64,000 bases of DNA from Flavobacterium filum DSM 17961. GTDB lineage: Bacteria; Bacteroidota; Bacteroidia; Flavobacteriales; Flavobacteriaceae. The position numbers and the translations under genes are program-made. Shown here one piece after another: positions 16,281 through 25,069 of the stretch (the stretch's first letter is position 1; every line of letters starts with the position of its first letter). The notes beneath the pieces are model-generated. The model was not told the origin of the DNA and did not search any database. It worked only from the letters and a program-made list of their open reading frames with translations. The stretch covers positions 123,463 through 187,462 of the forward strand of contig NZ_AUDM01000006.1 in NCBI RefSeq assembly GCF_000425465.1. The letters run 5' to 3'.

Positions 16281-16624
16281 ACCTCAACATCCTCTCCTAC
16301 TCCATTTATCTAACCATCACCGCTATTATCATTTTTGTGGTAGGTCAAATTTTGTACAAAAACGGAAATGTGTTTGTTTCACAATTGGTTCCTAATCATG
16401 AAGAGTTGTGCAAAAAAGTGAATAAAAATTTACTGTTAGGTTATTATTTATTGAACCTTGGCTACTGTGCGATTACGATTTTGAGTTGGGAGAAAATTGA
16501 AAGCATAAATCAACTCATCGGAATTATCGCTTATAAAACATCAATCATCCTTTTTATTATTGGAATTCTGCATTACCTCAACATTTTTATGATTACCAAC
16601 TACCTTAAAAAATTAATCAATTAA
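16277..16624 (+). CDS. Small membrane protein (second of three)
   Basis: A 115-residue protein with four predicted membrane segments. The order of an N-terminal SIYLTITAIIIFVVGQILYKNG segment, a short charged loop with an N..LL pattern, then YYLLNLGYC, is echoed in the next protein (AIYLPVTIALTIYVSKTLFKNS and FYLLNIGFA), so the two look like diverged duplicates. It overlaps the previous gene by 4 bases. No function known. Confidence 0.7.
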   Translation: MNLNILSYSIYLTITAIIIFVVGQILYKNGNVFVSQLVPNHEELCKKVNKNLLLGYYLLNLGYCAITILSWEKIESINQLIGIIAYKTSIILFIIGILHYLNIFMITNYLKKLIN

Positions 16625-16634
16625 TCTTTATATT

Positions 16635-17021
16635 ATGGAAACTACAAAAACAATTCTCGCCTATGCAATTTATCTTCCGGTAACGATTGCCTTGACTATT
16701 TATGTTTCAAAAACATTATTTAAAAACAGTTTAATTTATATGACCGATATTTTTAAAGGTCGAGAAGAAATTGCCAAAGCTACCAACAAATTATTTGAAA
16801 CGGGATTCTATTTGCTCAACATCGGATTTGCTTTAAAAATTATGGAAATAAGTTTATATAACAATTCGTATCAAGTGATGATTGAAGAATTGAGCAGCAA
16901 AATTGGTGGATTTTCTATTTATTTAGGAATTATGCTCTTCCTCAATTTGTATTTATTTTTTAGAGGAAAAAGAAAAGCGAGTCAGCCACAAGTGGAGGAA
17001 CGAATTGTATTTAGAGGTTAG
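16635..17021 (+). CDS. Small membrane protein (third of three, paralogue of the second)
   Basis: A 128-residue protein with about four membrane segments. It resembles the preceding gene product in the first and second helices and has an extra basic, cytoplasm-like tail (FRGKRKASQPQVEERIVFRG). It begins 10 bases after the second gene and ends at a strong palindromic hairpin. Probably works with its neighbour, perhaps as a heteromer; this is inference from duplication and linkage. Confidence 0.7.
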   Translation: METTKTILAYAIYLPVTIALTIYVSKTLFKNSLIYMTDIFKGREEIAKATNKLFETGFYLLNIGFALKIMEISLYNNSYQVMIEELSSKIGGFSIYLGIMLFLNLYLFFRGKRKASQPQVEERIVFRG

Positions 17022-17029
17022 ACTAATAA

Positions 17030-17058
17030 ACCTGACAGGTTTTTGAAACCTGTCAGGT
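17030..17058. terminator. Perfect 13-bp hairpin repeat, bidirectional terminator-like
   Basis: ACCTGACAGGTTT (17030-17042), loop TTG, AAACCTGTCAGGT (17046-17058). It lies between two convergent genes and overlaps the stop codon (TGA, complement of 17053-17055) of the minus-strand gene. A dispersed palindrome of this type is, to my memory, common in Bacteroidota. Confidence 0.8.
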
Positions 17059-17823
17059 GTAAACCAAAATCAACCACCACAAAATCGGTACACTTTCTAC
17101 CCAAAAAGAAGTGTAATACTTATCTCTTTTTAAGGTAGTAAATCCGATAAAAAGTGCCGTTATAATGGCTATTATAAAAGTTGCTATTTCAATTTTTTCT
17201 TTTAAAAACTCCAATAAAACAAACGGCAACAAAAGAACAATTCCGAACAGTTTAGTTTTAAAAATTCCAAATCGTTGCGGAAGGGTTTTCATTGAATCAT
17301 CATCAGTTTGACTATCTAAAATTTCAAACGGAATCATTAAACTGATTACAATTAAAAACCTCTGTAGCAAAATGATTTTTTCATTGTTAGTTGGAAAAAC
17401 TTGTTGTAAAGTAGGAGCATAAACTGTAATTGCTGTAACACAAAAGCTGACTAAAAACAACTTCCAAAAACCAAATTTTCGCAAAAAGGGATAAAGTGCA
17501 ACCCATAATCCTATTTTGATTAAAAAGATTTGAGTTTCACTATTCAATTGCAGAAAAAAGAATATTACAGCAATAATAGAAAGAAAAGTCAATCCTATTA
17601 CATAACGATTTTTTTTGAAATCGTACTTTCCTTTTTGAAAGGCTTCAAAATATTTTAAAAAATTATAGCCTACAATTGTTCCGAAAAAAATAATGCATTC
17701 AAGATTTTTATTTCTTGTAAGTTCAAGCGAAACTTCAGTCACATGGAGCAATGCAAAAATAGCAAATGCAACATGCAAAGAGGATTGAATATAGAAATCG
17801 AATATGTTTTTAAAAAATTTCAA
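17053..17823 (-). CDS. UbiA-like membrane protein
   Basis: A 256-residue polytopic protein with about eight hydrophobic helices. The segment ISLMIPFEILDSQTDDDSMKTLPQRFGI near 159-186 matches the second aspartate-rich motif of UbiA-type prenyltransferases. The first motif (NxxxDxxxD) is replaced by NFLKYFEAF near 54-62, without the aspartates. It may be a divergent or non-catalytic UbiA relative; no pathway partner is nearby. The stop codon is supplied by the 17030-17058 hairpin repeat. Confidence 0.65.
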   Translation of the reverse strand: MKFFKNIFDFYIQSSLHVAFAIFALLHVTEVSLELTRNKNLECIIFFGTIVGYNFLKYFEAFQKGKYDFKKNRYVIGLTFLSIIAVIFFFLQLNSETQIFLIKIGLWVALYPFLRKFGFWKLFLVSFCVTAITVYAPTLQQVFPTNNEKIILLQRFLIVISLMIPFEILDSQTDDDSMKTLPQRFGIFKTKLFGIVLLLPFVLLEFLKEKIEIATFIIAIITALFIGFTTLKRDKYYTSFWVESVPILWWLILVYT

Positions 17824-17875
17824 AAATGAGATACTTATTTTTCTGCAAGAAACAGCTTTTTACTGAAAATGCCAT

Positions 17876-17912
17876 AAAAAAAGGAGCTTGCCTAAACAAA
17901 CTCCTTTTCTAT
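17876..17912 (-). terminator. Intrinsic terminator of the CotH gene
   Basis: AAAAGGAG / CTCCTTTT stem (17878-17908) with a T-run on the minus strand, 20 bases past the stop codon. Confidence 0.8.
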
Positions 17913-17929
17913 TTTAAAATTCTAATGAC

Positions 17930-20900
17930 TTAACGTTTCACAATTTTCTTAGTTTCTGATTTTCCATCAGAATTCAATTGTAACAAATAAATGCCGCTTT
18001 GCAAATCGCTTATGTTGATTTGTTGATTTTCGATACTTCCTGATTTGATGACTTTTCCATCAATGGTAATCAATTGATAAAACATTTCACCTTGTTGATG
18101 CATTACATTTAAGACCTCGTTTGCAGGATTTGGATAAACGATAAATCTTGAATTGTTTTGTTCAACAACTCCTAATGGCATTTCCACACCTTTAGCACTA
18201 AAATTATTAAACGTAACTCGATTACCATTATCAACGGTCATATTACTACCATAAAAGCGAATTCTAACTTTGAAATTAGCATTGTTGTTCGCTCCTACAA
18301 TTCCGGAAAAATCGGTTTCAAACAATTGATAAGCCGTAGTTAACGGAAGATTTGAATTAGTCAAACCCGTAGTTATCCATGAAGTTCCATCGATAGAATA
18401 ATCAAGTAACATTCCTTCTGCAGCACTTTCATCTTTCGCTGCAAAACCAAATACAATATCTTTATATCCAACGGTTGAAAAACTAAAAATTAATGCATTT
18501 TCATTTCCTTCATTTTGAAATGGTTGCTTGATTTGTAAACCTCGCATGTTTGATGATGCAAAAGGAAGATTATTGTTTGCCTCCGGAATATAATTGATAT
18601 CGGTTGGACTGTTTCTTCTTTCCATTGAAGCTTTTCTCCAATTTGGATTTGAACTATCAAATGGATAGCCCACCAAACAAGATTGATAATTTAAAACACC
18701 ATCATTTTGAATTTCAAAACTTGAATTTATGAATGTAAGTGGTGTATCATTAGCAATACTGCTATCCATCATCCAAAAATAAATAGGTTCTTCAGTAGCC
18801 GGTTGTTGTGAAGGAACAAAATTTGCCGTCACTGAAAAATTTCCTGTTGGAATATAAGTAATTTGTGCCTCAATACTTGATACATCTCCACTCCAATGGC
18901 TAAACACATAACCTTCTAATGCAATAGCCGTTAACGTTACCGGAATGTTATGGAAATAAATACCAGTCCATGGATAAGGATTTGCTGAAACTCCGGGAGT
19001 CTCTGAGGTAATATTTATAGTGTTTATTTTTACATATCCATTTGTATCATCATTTACGTTTAATGTTGCGTTAACATTTGATGAAATTCCAAACTTGGTA
19101 CGAATGTGGTCGCGTTGAAAAGGAGCTCTTTGGTTAGCAAAGTTTTCCATTTCACTAACATAAAAATTCCAATCATCCATGTTGTCAATTGACTGCCATC
19201 TAGATATATGTCTTTGCATTTCAGGTTCAATAACAGACTTCATTTGATTAGACATTGCCACAATTCTTTGTGGTAAAAATGTCGTATTCATCATATCAGC
19301 AAAACGATTGATAAAATCAGTTTTGAAAGTTGAATTTTCCAATAACTTTCTTAACAAAAGGGTTGACCAAGCCGGATTCGGAAATTCTGGACCGTCTTCT
19401 TCCGTTGCAAATGCCAACATATCAAAACCAATATTTTCATAATAATAACCAAAAGCACCGTCAACGTCAAACAATAACCATCTCCATCGTCCATCTTGAC
19501 CATAAGGAGCATTGGGTTCATAGGTTGCTGTTTTTTTTCTAAAATAGCTGACATTATTTCCAGGCCAATCTTGATTAGCCAAATACATTTCAGCTACATT
19601 ATAATCGATAAAGTTATCGGTATCCATTTGCGTTTTGATATAATTGTAATTAGCTTCGTTTGCAAGTGAATTATTTGACACAAATGAAATCATATTATTG
19701 TAATGATCACTATCACCTTCTTGAATCTCTGCTTCATCTTCCAAAATATCAATTTCCAATTCTCCAATTCCATAAACTCTTTCAAAATAATGTTTATCAA
19801 AACGTTCTCTTATGTTTAAAATTCCCCAATACTCACCATTTAAAAAAGTAACAGTCGGTTGATAATCTTGAATATTAAATCGCATGTGCTTTACAATTTG
19901 TTGAGCTAAAGCATCTCTATACATTGTTCGATAAAAATCATTCCCTGAATTTCTTAGTATCAAACGTTTAAAGCTAGTATAACTATTACCTGCAAAAAAC
20001 GGATAATTGAAAGTACTTACTCCATATTCAGATCGAGCATACAAGCGAATTGATTTTGATTCAAAAGTTCTGGTGAAATTTCCATGAAGTCTGAAACCAA
20101 CATTTTGGTTTATAACTTGATTTCCATTCACAAAATAACTTAAATTACCTATTTGTTCTGTGTCATCACCTCTTCTACTATAATTGGCTGTATATAAAAA
20201 ATCTTCTTCAATTGGCATAGTTGGATTTTCCGCTCTCCAATCATCAAAATCTTTTCCGGCAACATAAATTCCATTATTGTATTCAAAAAACTTATTTTCT
20301 GACAAACTAATTGAAACTACAGGAGTTGAAAAAGTATTTACTCCATTTGGAAAAACAAAATACGTTTGACTAACAATCGGACTCATTAAAGCTCCGGCTT
20401 TATAGGCTCTAGCTCTAACAACAGTTCCTTTCAAAACAGGAAAACTAGGGATATAAGTTGGATTATTGCTGTTAGTTGTAGAAATCTTAGCCAAGTCATT
20501 CGGTTGATTCGTTCTATCTGCAATAACTATTGGAGCAGTATAACTATTCGATTGGAAATTATTTTGTAAAAATGGTCCATCCGTTTGTCCGGGAATTTGA
20601 ACATATTGATTTTTATAATTGTATGTTGTTCCGCTTACATTTATATTATCCGGATCTGAACCATCGAGTGTATAAACAATAGTTACAAGTGGATCTGGAT
20701 GGCTAATTGATAAATTAAAACTTTGTGTAAAAAAACCACCATTAACTGAAAAAGTAGGTTGAGATAATATTTCATTATATCCTGTTTCAGTATTATTGGT
20801 AGCTCCCGGTGTAGGAATAGGAAAGTAAACCAAGGTTGAAGATCCATCTGTTTGTCTTCCATACGTGTAATTCTGAGGGATAATTATAGCAGGATAACTA

Positions 20901-21277
20901 TCTTGTACCTCTCCATTTGGTTTGGTCAATGTTATCACTTCGCCACCGGAACTAATTTTGAAATTAGTATGTAAATCAAAATTAATATCTGTTCTATTCT
21001 TATCAGAACACCAAATTAGCAAATGTTGACCCGGTTCAATCCAATATTCAGGAAAAACCCACTTAAAAGGAACATTTACATCATCGCTTAATCCGTAACC
21101 TTCAAGATTGAAAGCTTCTGAACCGGTGTAATATAGTTCTACCCAATCTTCATAACTACCATCATCATCTGTGATAACACTAGAATTAGAAGTAATAATT
21201 TCATTTATGTAAAGACTTTGTGCTAGTGACCCTTCAAAATAAAGTAAAAATAAAAGGACAAAAATTATTTTTTTCAT
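17930..21277 (-). CDS. Secreted CotH kinase-family protein with lamin-tail domain and T9SS type A signal
   Basis: A 1115-residue protein exported through Sec (signal peptide about 1-19, ending GSLAQ) and then likely by T9SS. Domain order: lamin-tail domain (about 20-125, YINEIITSNSS to LIWCSDKN), a chitobiase C-terminal-like domain (about 170-305, VYTLDGSDPD), CotH domain (about 315-650, with FKRLILRNSGNDF, GILNIRERFDKHYF and LLFDVDGAFGYY), a bacterial-repeat-like region (about 740-800, GYVFSHWSGD), a beta-sandwich region, and a C-terminal type A sorting domain (last 75 residues, RFIVYPNPANEVLNV to SETKKIVKR). CotH proteins are atypical kinases in spores; the substrate in Bacteroidota is unclear. 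Confidence 0.9.
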   Translation of the reverse strand: MKKIIFVLLFLLYFEGSLAQSLYINEIITSNSSVITDDDGSYEDWVELYYTGSEAFNLEGYGLSDDVNVPFKWVFPEYWIEPGQHLLIWCSDKNRTDINFDLHTNFKISSGGEVITLTKPNGEVQDSYPAIIIPQNYTYGRQTDGSSTLVYFPIPTPGATNNTETGYNEILSQPTFSVNGGFFTQSFNLSISHPDPLVTIVYTLDGSDPDNINVSGTTYNYKNQYVQIPGQTDGPFLQNNFQSNSYTAPIVIADRTNQPNDLAKISTTNSNNPTYIPSFPVLKGTVVRARAYKAGALMSPIVSQTYFVFPNGVNTFSTPVVSISLSENKFFEYNNGIYVAGKDFDDWRAENPTMPIEEDFLYTANYSRRGDDTEQIGNLSYFVNGNQVINQNVGFRLHGNFTRTFESKSIRLYARSEYGVSTFNYPFFAGNSYTSFKRLILRNSGNDFYRTMYRDALAQQIVKHMRFNIQDYQPTVTFLNGEYWGILNIRERFDKHYFERVYGIGELEIDILEDEAEIQEGDSDHYNNMISFVSNNSLANEANYNYIKTQMDTDNFIDYNVAEMYLANQDWPGNNVSYFRKKTATYEPNAPYGQDGRWRWLLFDVDGAFGYYYENIGFDMLAFATEEDGPEFPNPAWSTLLLRKLLENSTFKTDFINRFADMMNTTFLPQRIVAMSNQMKSVIEPEMQRHISRWQSIDNMDDWNFYVSEMENFANQRAPFQRDHIRTKFGISSNVNATLNVNDDTNGYVKINTINITSETPGVSANPYPWTGIYFHNIPVTLTAIALEGYVFSHWSGDVSSIEAQITYIPTGNFSVTANFVPSQQPATEEPIYFWMMDSSIANDTPLTFINSSFEIQNDGVLNYQSCLVGYPFDSSNPNWRKASMERRNSPTDINYIPEANNNLPFASSNMRGLQIKQPFQNEGNENALIFSFSTVGYKDIVFGFAAKDESAAEGMLLDYSIDGTSWITTGLTNSNLPLTTAYQLFETDFSGIVGANNNANFKVRIRFYGSNMTVDNGNRVTFNNFSAKGVEMPLGVVEQNNSRFIVYPNPANEVLNVMHQQGEMFYQLITIDGKVIKSGSIENQQINISDLQSGIYLLQLNSDGKSETKKIVKR

Positions 21278-21577
21278 TATTAAAATTTTATTTACGGAAC
21301 GAAATTATATAAGAATTCAAACCAAATTAACATTTATATAGTAAAATCGTTATAAAGCATTTTTTAAACGTCAAAAAATAATAAATAAAAGATTTTTCTT
21401 ACTAATTAAGACAAACTCTTTTGTCAATTTGTTGATAAATTAAACTTTTAGTTGAAAAATTCTAAAAATATTAGTCCTTGTTTAACGAAAAATTACAATA
21501 CTAATAATTACATTTGTTAGCTAAAATTGAACTTGTTTCAGTTTCAATAACAACACCTATTTACCTCAAGAAATTAC
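21278..21577. promoter_or_regulatory. 300-bp intergenic region, divergent promoters of CotH gene and gcvP
   Basis: Very AT-rich. A perfect -7 box TACATTTG is at 21509-21516, facing gcvP and 61 bases before its ATG; no TTG stands at the right distance. Toward CotH there is a one-mismatch box (TAATTTCG in the minus sense) near 21300. I see no glycine riboswitch-like structure and no small ORF. Confidence 0.5.
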
Positions 21578-24421
21578 ATGAAAACAGATGCATTTGCTTT
21601 ACGCCATTTAGGTCCACGTGAGAGCGACTTAAATTACATGTTTAAAACCATTGGCGTTGAAAATTTTGAACAACTCATCTATGAAACTATTCCGGATGAT
21701 ATTCGTTTAAAAAAAGACTTGGATTTAGAACCGGCTCTAACTGAATATGAATATTTGAATCACATTCAGGAATTAGGCAAAAAAAATAAAGTATTCAAAA
21801 CTTACATCGGACTAGGTTACCACCCTACCATTGTTCCTGCAGTTATTCAACGAAATATTTTTGAAAATCCAGGATGGTACACGGCTTACACTCCTTATCA
21901 GGCTGAAATTGCCCAAGGACGTTTGGAAGCTATTTTAAATTTCCAAACCACTGTTATTGAGTTAACTGGAATGGAAATTGCCAATGCGTCTTTGCTTGAC
22001 GAAGGAACGGCTGCCGCAGAGGCGATGGCTCTTCTTTTAGATGTTAGAACCCGTGACCAAAAGAAAAACAACGTAAATAAATTCTTCGTTTCAGAAGAAA
22101 TTTTACCTCAAACACTCTCGGTTCTTCAAACAAGAGCCACTCCGTTAAAAATTGAATTAGTAGTTGGAAACCACGAAACATTCGATTTTTCAACCGAATT
22201 TTTTGGTGCTATTCTTCAATATCCAGGAAAATTTGGTCAAGTAAATGACTATTCGGCTTATATCGCAAAAGCAGCTGAAAAAGAAATTAAAGTTGCCGTT
22301 GCTGCCGATATTTTATCGTTAGCCAAATTAACTCCACCAGGAGAAATGGGAGCTTCTGTTGTAGTGGGAACCACGCAACGTTTCGGAATTCCGATGGGTT
22401 ATGGAGGGCCACATGCTGCTTTCTTTGCCACTAAAGAAGAATACAAACGCTCAATGCCGGGAAGAATTATCGGGGTTTCCATTGATGTTAATGGAAACAG
22501 AGCTTTACGTATGGCTTTGGGTACACGTGAACAACACATCAAACGTGAAAAAGCGACATCCAATATTTGTACAGCTCAAGTATTATTAGCCGTTATGGCC
22601 GGAATGTATGCGGTATATCACGGTCCAAAAGGCTTAAAATATATTGCTAATAAAGTGCACGCCTCAGCTGTAACTTTAGCAGATGCCTTAAACAAATTAG
22701 GCGTTTATCAAATTAATACTTCATTCTTTGATACCATTTTGGTAAAAGCAAATGCTCAAAAAGTAAAAGCCATTGCCGAAAAAAATGAAGTAAATTTCTT
22801 CTATGTAGATGCCGAAACCATTTCAATTTCGTTAAACGAGACCACTTCAATCAAAGATATCAACCAAATCATCTCCATTTTTGCGGAAGCAGTTGGTAAA
22901 GAAAATGTGCCAATTAGTCAATTAGCCAATGAATCAATGGTACCTGAAAACTTAGTAAGAAAATCTACATTCTTGCAGCACGACGTTTTCAACAACCATC
23001 ATTCAGAATCGCAATTAATGCGGTATATAAAAAAATTAGAACGCAAAGATTTATCGTTAAATCACTCCATGATTTCATTAGGTTCTTGTACCATGAAATT
23101 AAACGCTGCTGCCGAAATGTTGCCTTTATCTATGGCCAATTGGAACAGCATTCACCCTTTTGCTCCTATAGAACAAGCCGAAGGTTATCAAATTATGCTT
23201 AAAAAATTAGAGCAGCAATTGAATGTGGTAACCGGTTTTCAAGGTACAACTTTACAACCCAATTCAGGTGCTCAAGGAGAATATGCCGGTTTGATGGCCA
23301 TTAGAGCTTATCATCTTTCCAGAGGCGATAATCACAGAAATGTATGTTTGATTCCGGCTTCGGCACACGGAACCAATCCGGCCTCGGCTGCCATGGCTGG
23401 TATGGAAATTATCGTAACCAAAACGATGGATAATGGAAATATTGATGTAGAAGATTTAAGAGCGAAAGCCATTCAACACGCAGCAAATTTATCTTGTTTG
23501 ATGGTAACTTATCCTTCCACACATGGTGTTTTTGAAAGTGCGATTTGCGAAATCACCAAAATTATTCACGATAATGGCGGTTTGGTATATATGGATGGAG
23601 CCAACATGAATGCACAGGTAGGTTTAACCAATCCCGCCACAATTGGTGCGGATGTTTGCCACTTGAATCTACATAAAACCTTTGCTATTCCTCACGGTGG
23701 TGGTGGACCTGGAGTTGGTCCTATTTGTGTAAACGAAAAACTCGTACCCTTTTTACCTACCAATCCTATCATTCCAACCGGAGGAAGTCAAGCGATAACG
23801 GCTATTTCATCAGCTCCGTTTGGTTCTGCTTTAGTTTGTTTGATTTCGTATGGCTACATCACGATGTTGGGTGCCGAAGGCTTAAAAAATGCTACGCAAT
23901 ATGCCATATTGAATGCCAACTATATGAAAGCTCGTTTGGAAGCCCACTATCCGATTTTATATTCTGGAGAAATGGGAAGAGCAGCTCACGAAATGATTTT
24001 AGATTGCAGAGCATTTGAAGAAAAAGGTATCAAAGTAACCGATATTGCCAAACGTTTGATGGATTATGGTTTCCATGCTCCAACGGTTTCCTTCCCTGTT
24101 GCCGGAACGTTGATGGTAGAACCCACAGAATCAGAAGATTTAGCTGAGTTAGATCGTTTTTGTGATGCCTTGATTTCAATTCGTAAAGAAATTGAAACTT
24201 CTACAAAAGACGACGCCAACAATATTTTGAGAAATGCTCCACACACGTTGGCAATGGTTACAAACAACGATTGGGTTTTTCCATACACTAGAGAACAAGC
24301 TGCTTATCCATTAGAATATATTGCTGAAAATAAATTCTGGCCTAGTGTTCGTCGTGTTGATGAAGCATATGGCGATAGAAATTTAGTATGTAGCTGTGCT
24401 CCGATTGAAGCATATATGTAA
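21578..24421 (+). CDS. gcvP: Glycine dehydrogenase (decarboxylating), P protein
   Basis: PLP enzyme of the glycine cleavage system that decarboxylates glycine and passes the methylamine group to lipoyl-GcvH. The 947-residue single-chain form contains both halves (N-terminal GcvPA-like about 1-440, C-terminal GcvPB-like about 460-947). The PLP lysine is Lys700 in HLNLHKTFAIPHGGGGPG. GSCTMKLNAAAEM near 503-515 is the second conserved signature. gcvT and gcvH are not in the window. Confidence 0.98.
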   Translation: MKTDAFALRHLGPRESDLNYMFKTIGVENFEQLIYETIPDDIRLKKDLDLEPALTEYEYLNHIQELGKKNKVFKTYIGLGYHPTIVPAVIQRNIFENPGWYTAYTPYQAEIAQGRLEAILNFQTTVIELTGMEIANASLLDEGTAAAEAMALLLDVRTRDQKKNNVNKFFVSEEILPQTLSVLQTRATPLKIELVVGNHETFDFSTEFFGAILQYPGKFGQVNDYSAYIAKAAEKEIKVAVAADILSLAKLTPPGEMGASVVVGTTQRFGIPMGYGGPHAAFFATKEEYKRSMPGRIIGVSIDVNGNRALRMALGTREQHIKREKATSNICTAQVLLAVMAGMYAVYHGPKGLKYIANKVHASAVTLADALNKLGVYQINTSFFDTILVKANAQKVKAIAEKNEVNFFYVDAETISISLNETTSIKDINQIISIFAEAVGKENVPISQLANESMVPENLVRKSTFLQHDVFNNHHSESQLMRYIKKLERKDLSLNHSMISLGSCTMKLNAAAEMLPLSMANWNSIHPFAPIEQAEGYQIMLKKLEQQLNVVTGFQGTTLQPNSGAQGEYAGLMAIRAYHLSRGDNHRNVCLIPASAHGTNPASAAMAGMEIIVTKTMDNGNIDVEDLRAKAIQHAANLSCLMVTYPSTHGVFESAICEITKIIHDNGGLVYMDGANMNAQVGLTNPATIGADVCHLNLHKTFAIPHGGGGPGVGPICVNEKLVPFLPTNPIIPTGGSQAITAISSAPFGSALVCLISYGYITMLGAEGLKNATQYAILNANYMKARLEAHYPILYSGEMGRAAHEMILDCRAFEEKGIKVTDIAKRLMDYGFHAPTVSFPVAGTLMVEPTESEDLAELDRFCDALISIRKEIETSTKDDANNILRNAPHTLAMVTNNDWVFPYTREQAAYPLEYIAENKFWPSVRRVDEAYGDRNLVCSCAPIEAYM

Positions 24422-24423
24422 AA

Positions 24424-24456
24424 AAAGTGATTAGTCCTAAGTGATTAGTCCTAAGT
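24424..24456. repeat. Two-copy 14-base tandem repeat after gcvP
   Basis: The unit AGTGATTAGTCCTA occurs twice in a row, built on the 7-base word GATTAGT. The same word recurs near the 5S rRNA at 63770-63840. Confidence 0.7.
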
Positions 24457-24465
24457 AAATAGTTT

Positions 24466-24500
24466 AAGGTTTCAAATTAATTTTGAAACCTTTTTCTTTT
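24466..24500 (+). terminator. Intrinsic terminator of gcvP
   Basis: AAGGTTTCAAA (24466-24476), loop TTAAT, TTTGAAACCTT (24482-24492), followed by a T-rich tail. Confidence 0.85.
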
Positions 24501-24542
24501 CATAAATTTGATATAAATCTAATTATTAGAATTTCATTCATG

Positions 24543-24550
24543 TAACTTTG
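24543..24550 (+). promoter_or_regulatory. -7 box of the truncated hemoglobin gene
   Basis: TAACTTTG matches TAnnTTTG and lies 20 bases before the ATG at 24571. No clear TTG at the expected distance. Confidence 0.5.
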
Positions 24551-24570
24551 TATTCCAATCATAGTCAGAA

Positions 24571-24951
24571 ATGAAAGACATCCTAACCCAAGATGATTTA
24601 TATCTTCTCGTAGATGAATTCTACAAAAAACTCTTATCCGACCCAAAAATCAGTTACATTTTTACCGATGTGGTCAAAATTAAGTTAGAGGAACATTTGC
24701 CCATTTTAGTTACGTTTTGGTCGCAAGCCATTTTAGGTACAGGTGGTTACACCAACAACCTGACACAGATTCATTTGGATGTAAATGAAAGAGAATTTTT
24801 ATCACCGGAATTATTTCAAATTTGGTTGACCCATTTTAACAATTCGGTTGATGAAAATTTTAAAGGCGAAAAGGCTGAGAAAATTAAAACCCAAGCACTC
24901 AGTATAGCTACGATTATGCAAATAAAGATTTCTCAGAAAAAGAATGAATAA
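24571..24951 (+). CDS. Group III truncated hemoglobin
   Basis: A 126-residue globin of the 2-on-2 type. The pattern LVDEFYKKLLSDPKISYIFTDV at about 13-34, HLPILVTFWSQAILGTGGYTNN at about 43-64 and IHLDVNEREFLSPELFQIWLTHF at about 68-90 follows the group III family seen in proteobacteria and Bacteroidota. The heme-ligand histidine is within the IHLDV to THF region. Proposed family roles are oxygen or nitric-oxide handling; none is established for this protein. It is a single gene with its own -7 box between gcvP and the KAS III gene. Confidence 0.85.
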   Translation: MKDILTQDDLYLLVDEFYKKLLSDPKISYIFTDVVKIKLEEHLPILVTFWSQAILGTGGYTNNLTQIHLDVNEREFLSPELFQIWLTHFNNSVDENFKGEKAEKIKTQALSIATIMQIKISQKKNE

Positions 24952-25069
24952 TTACGACTTGTTAAATTTTATACCTAAAACATCAACTTATTCGCAATTC
25001 TTCTACCTAACTTAATATACTTATACTTATTACCGTTTATTATTGATAATTTAGTCGATTATATTTTAA

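Noticed and set aside
21278..21577. Possible glycine riboswitch before gcvP
   Set aside because: No paired, conserved aptamer core is visible; the region is plain AT-rich with a promoter box.
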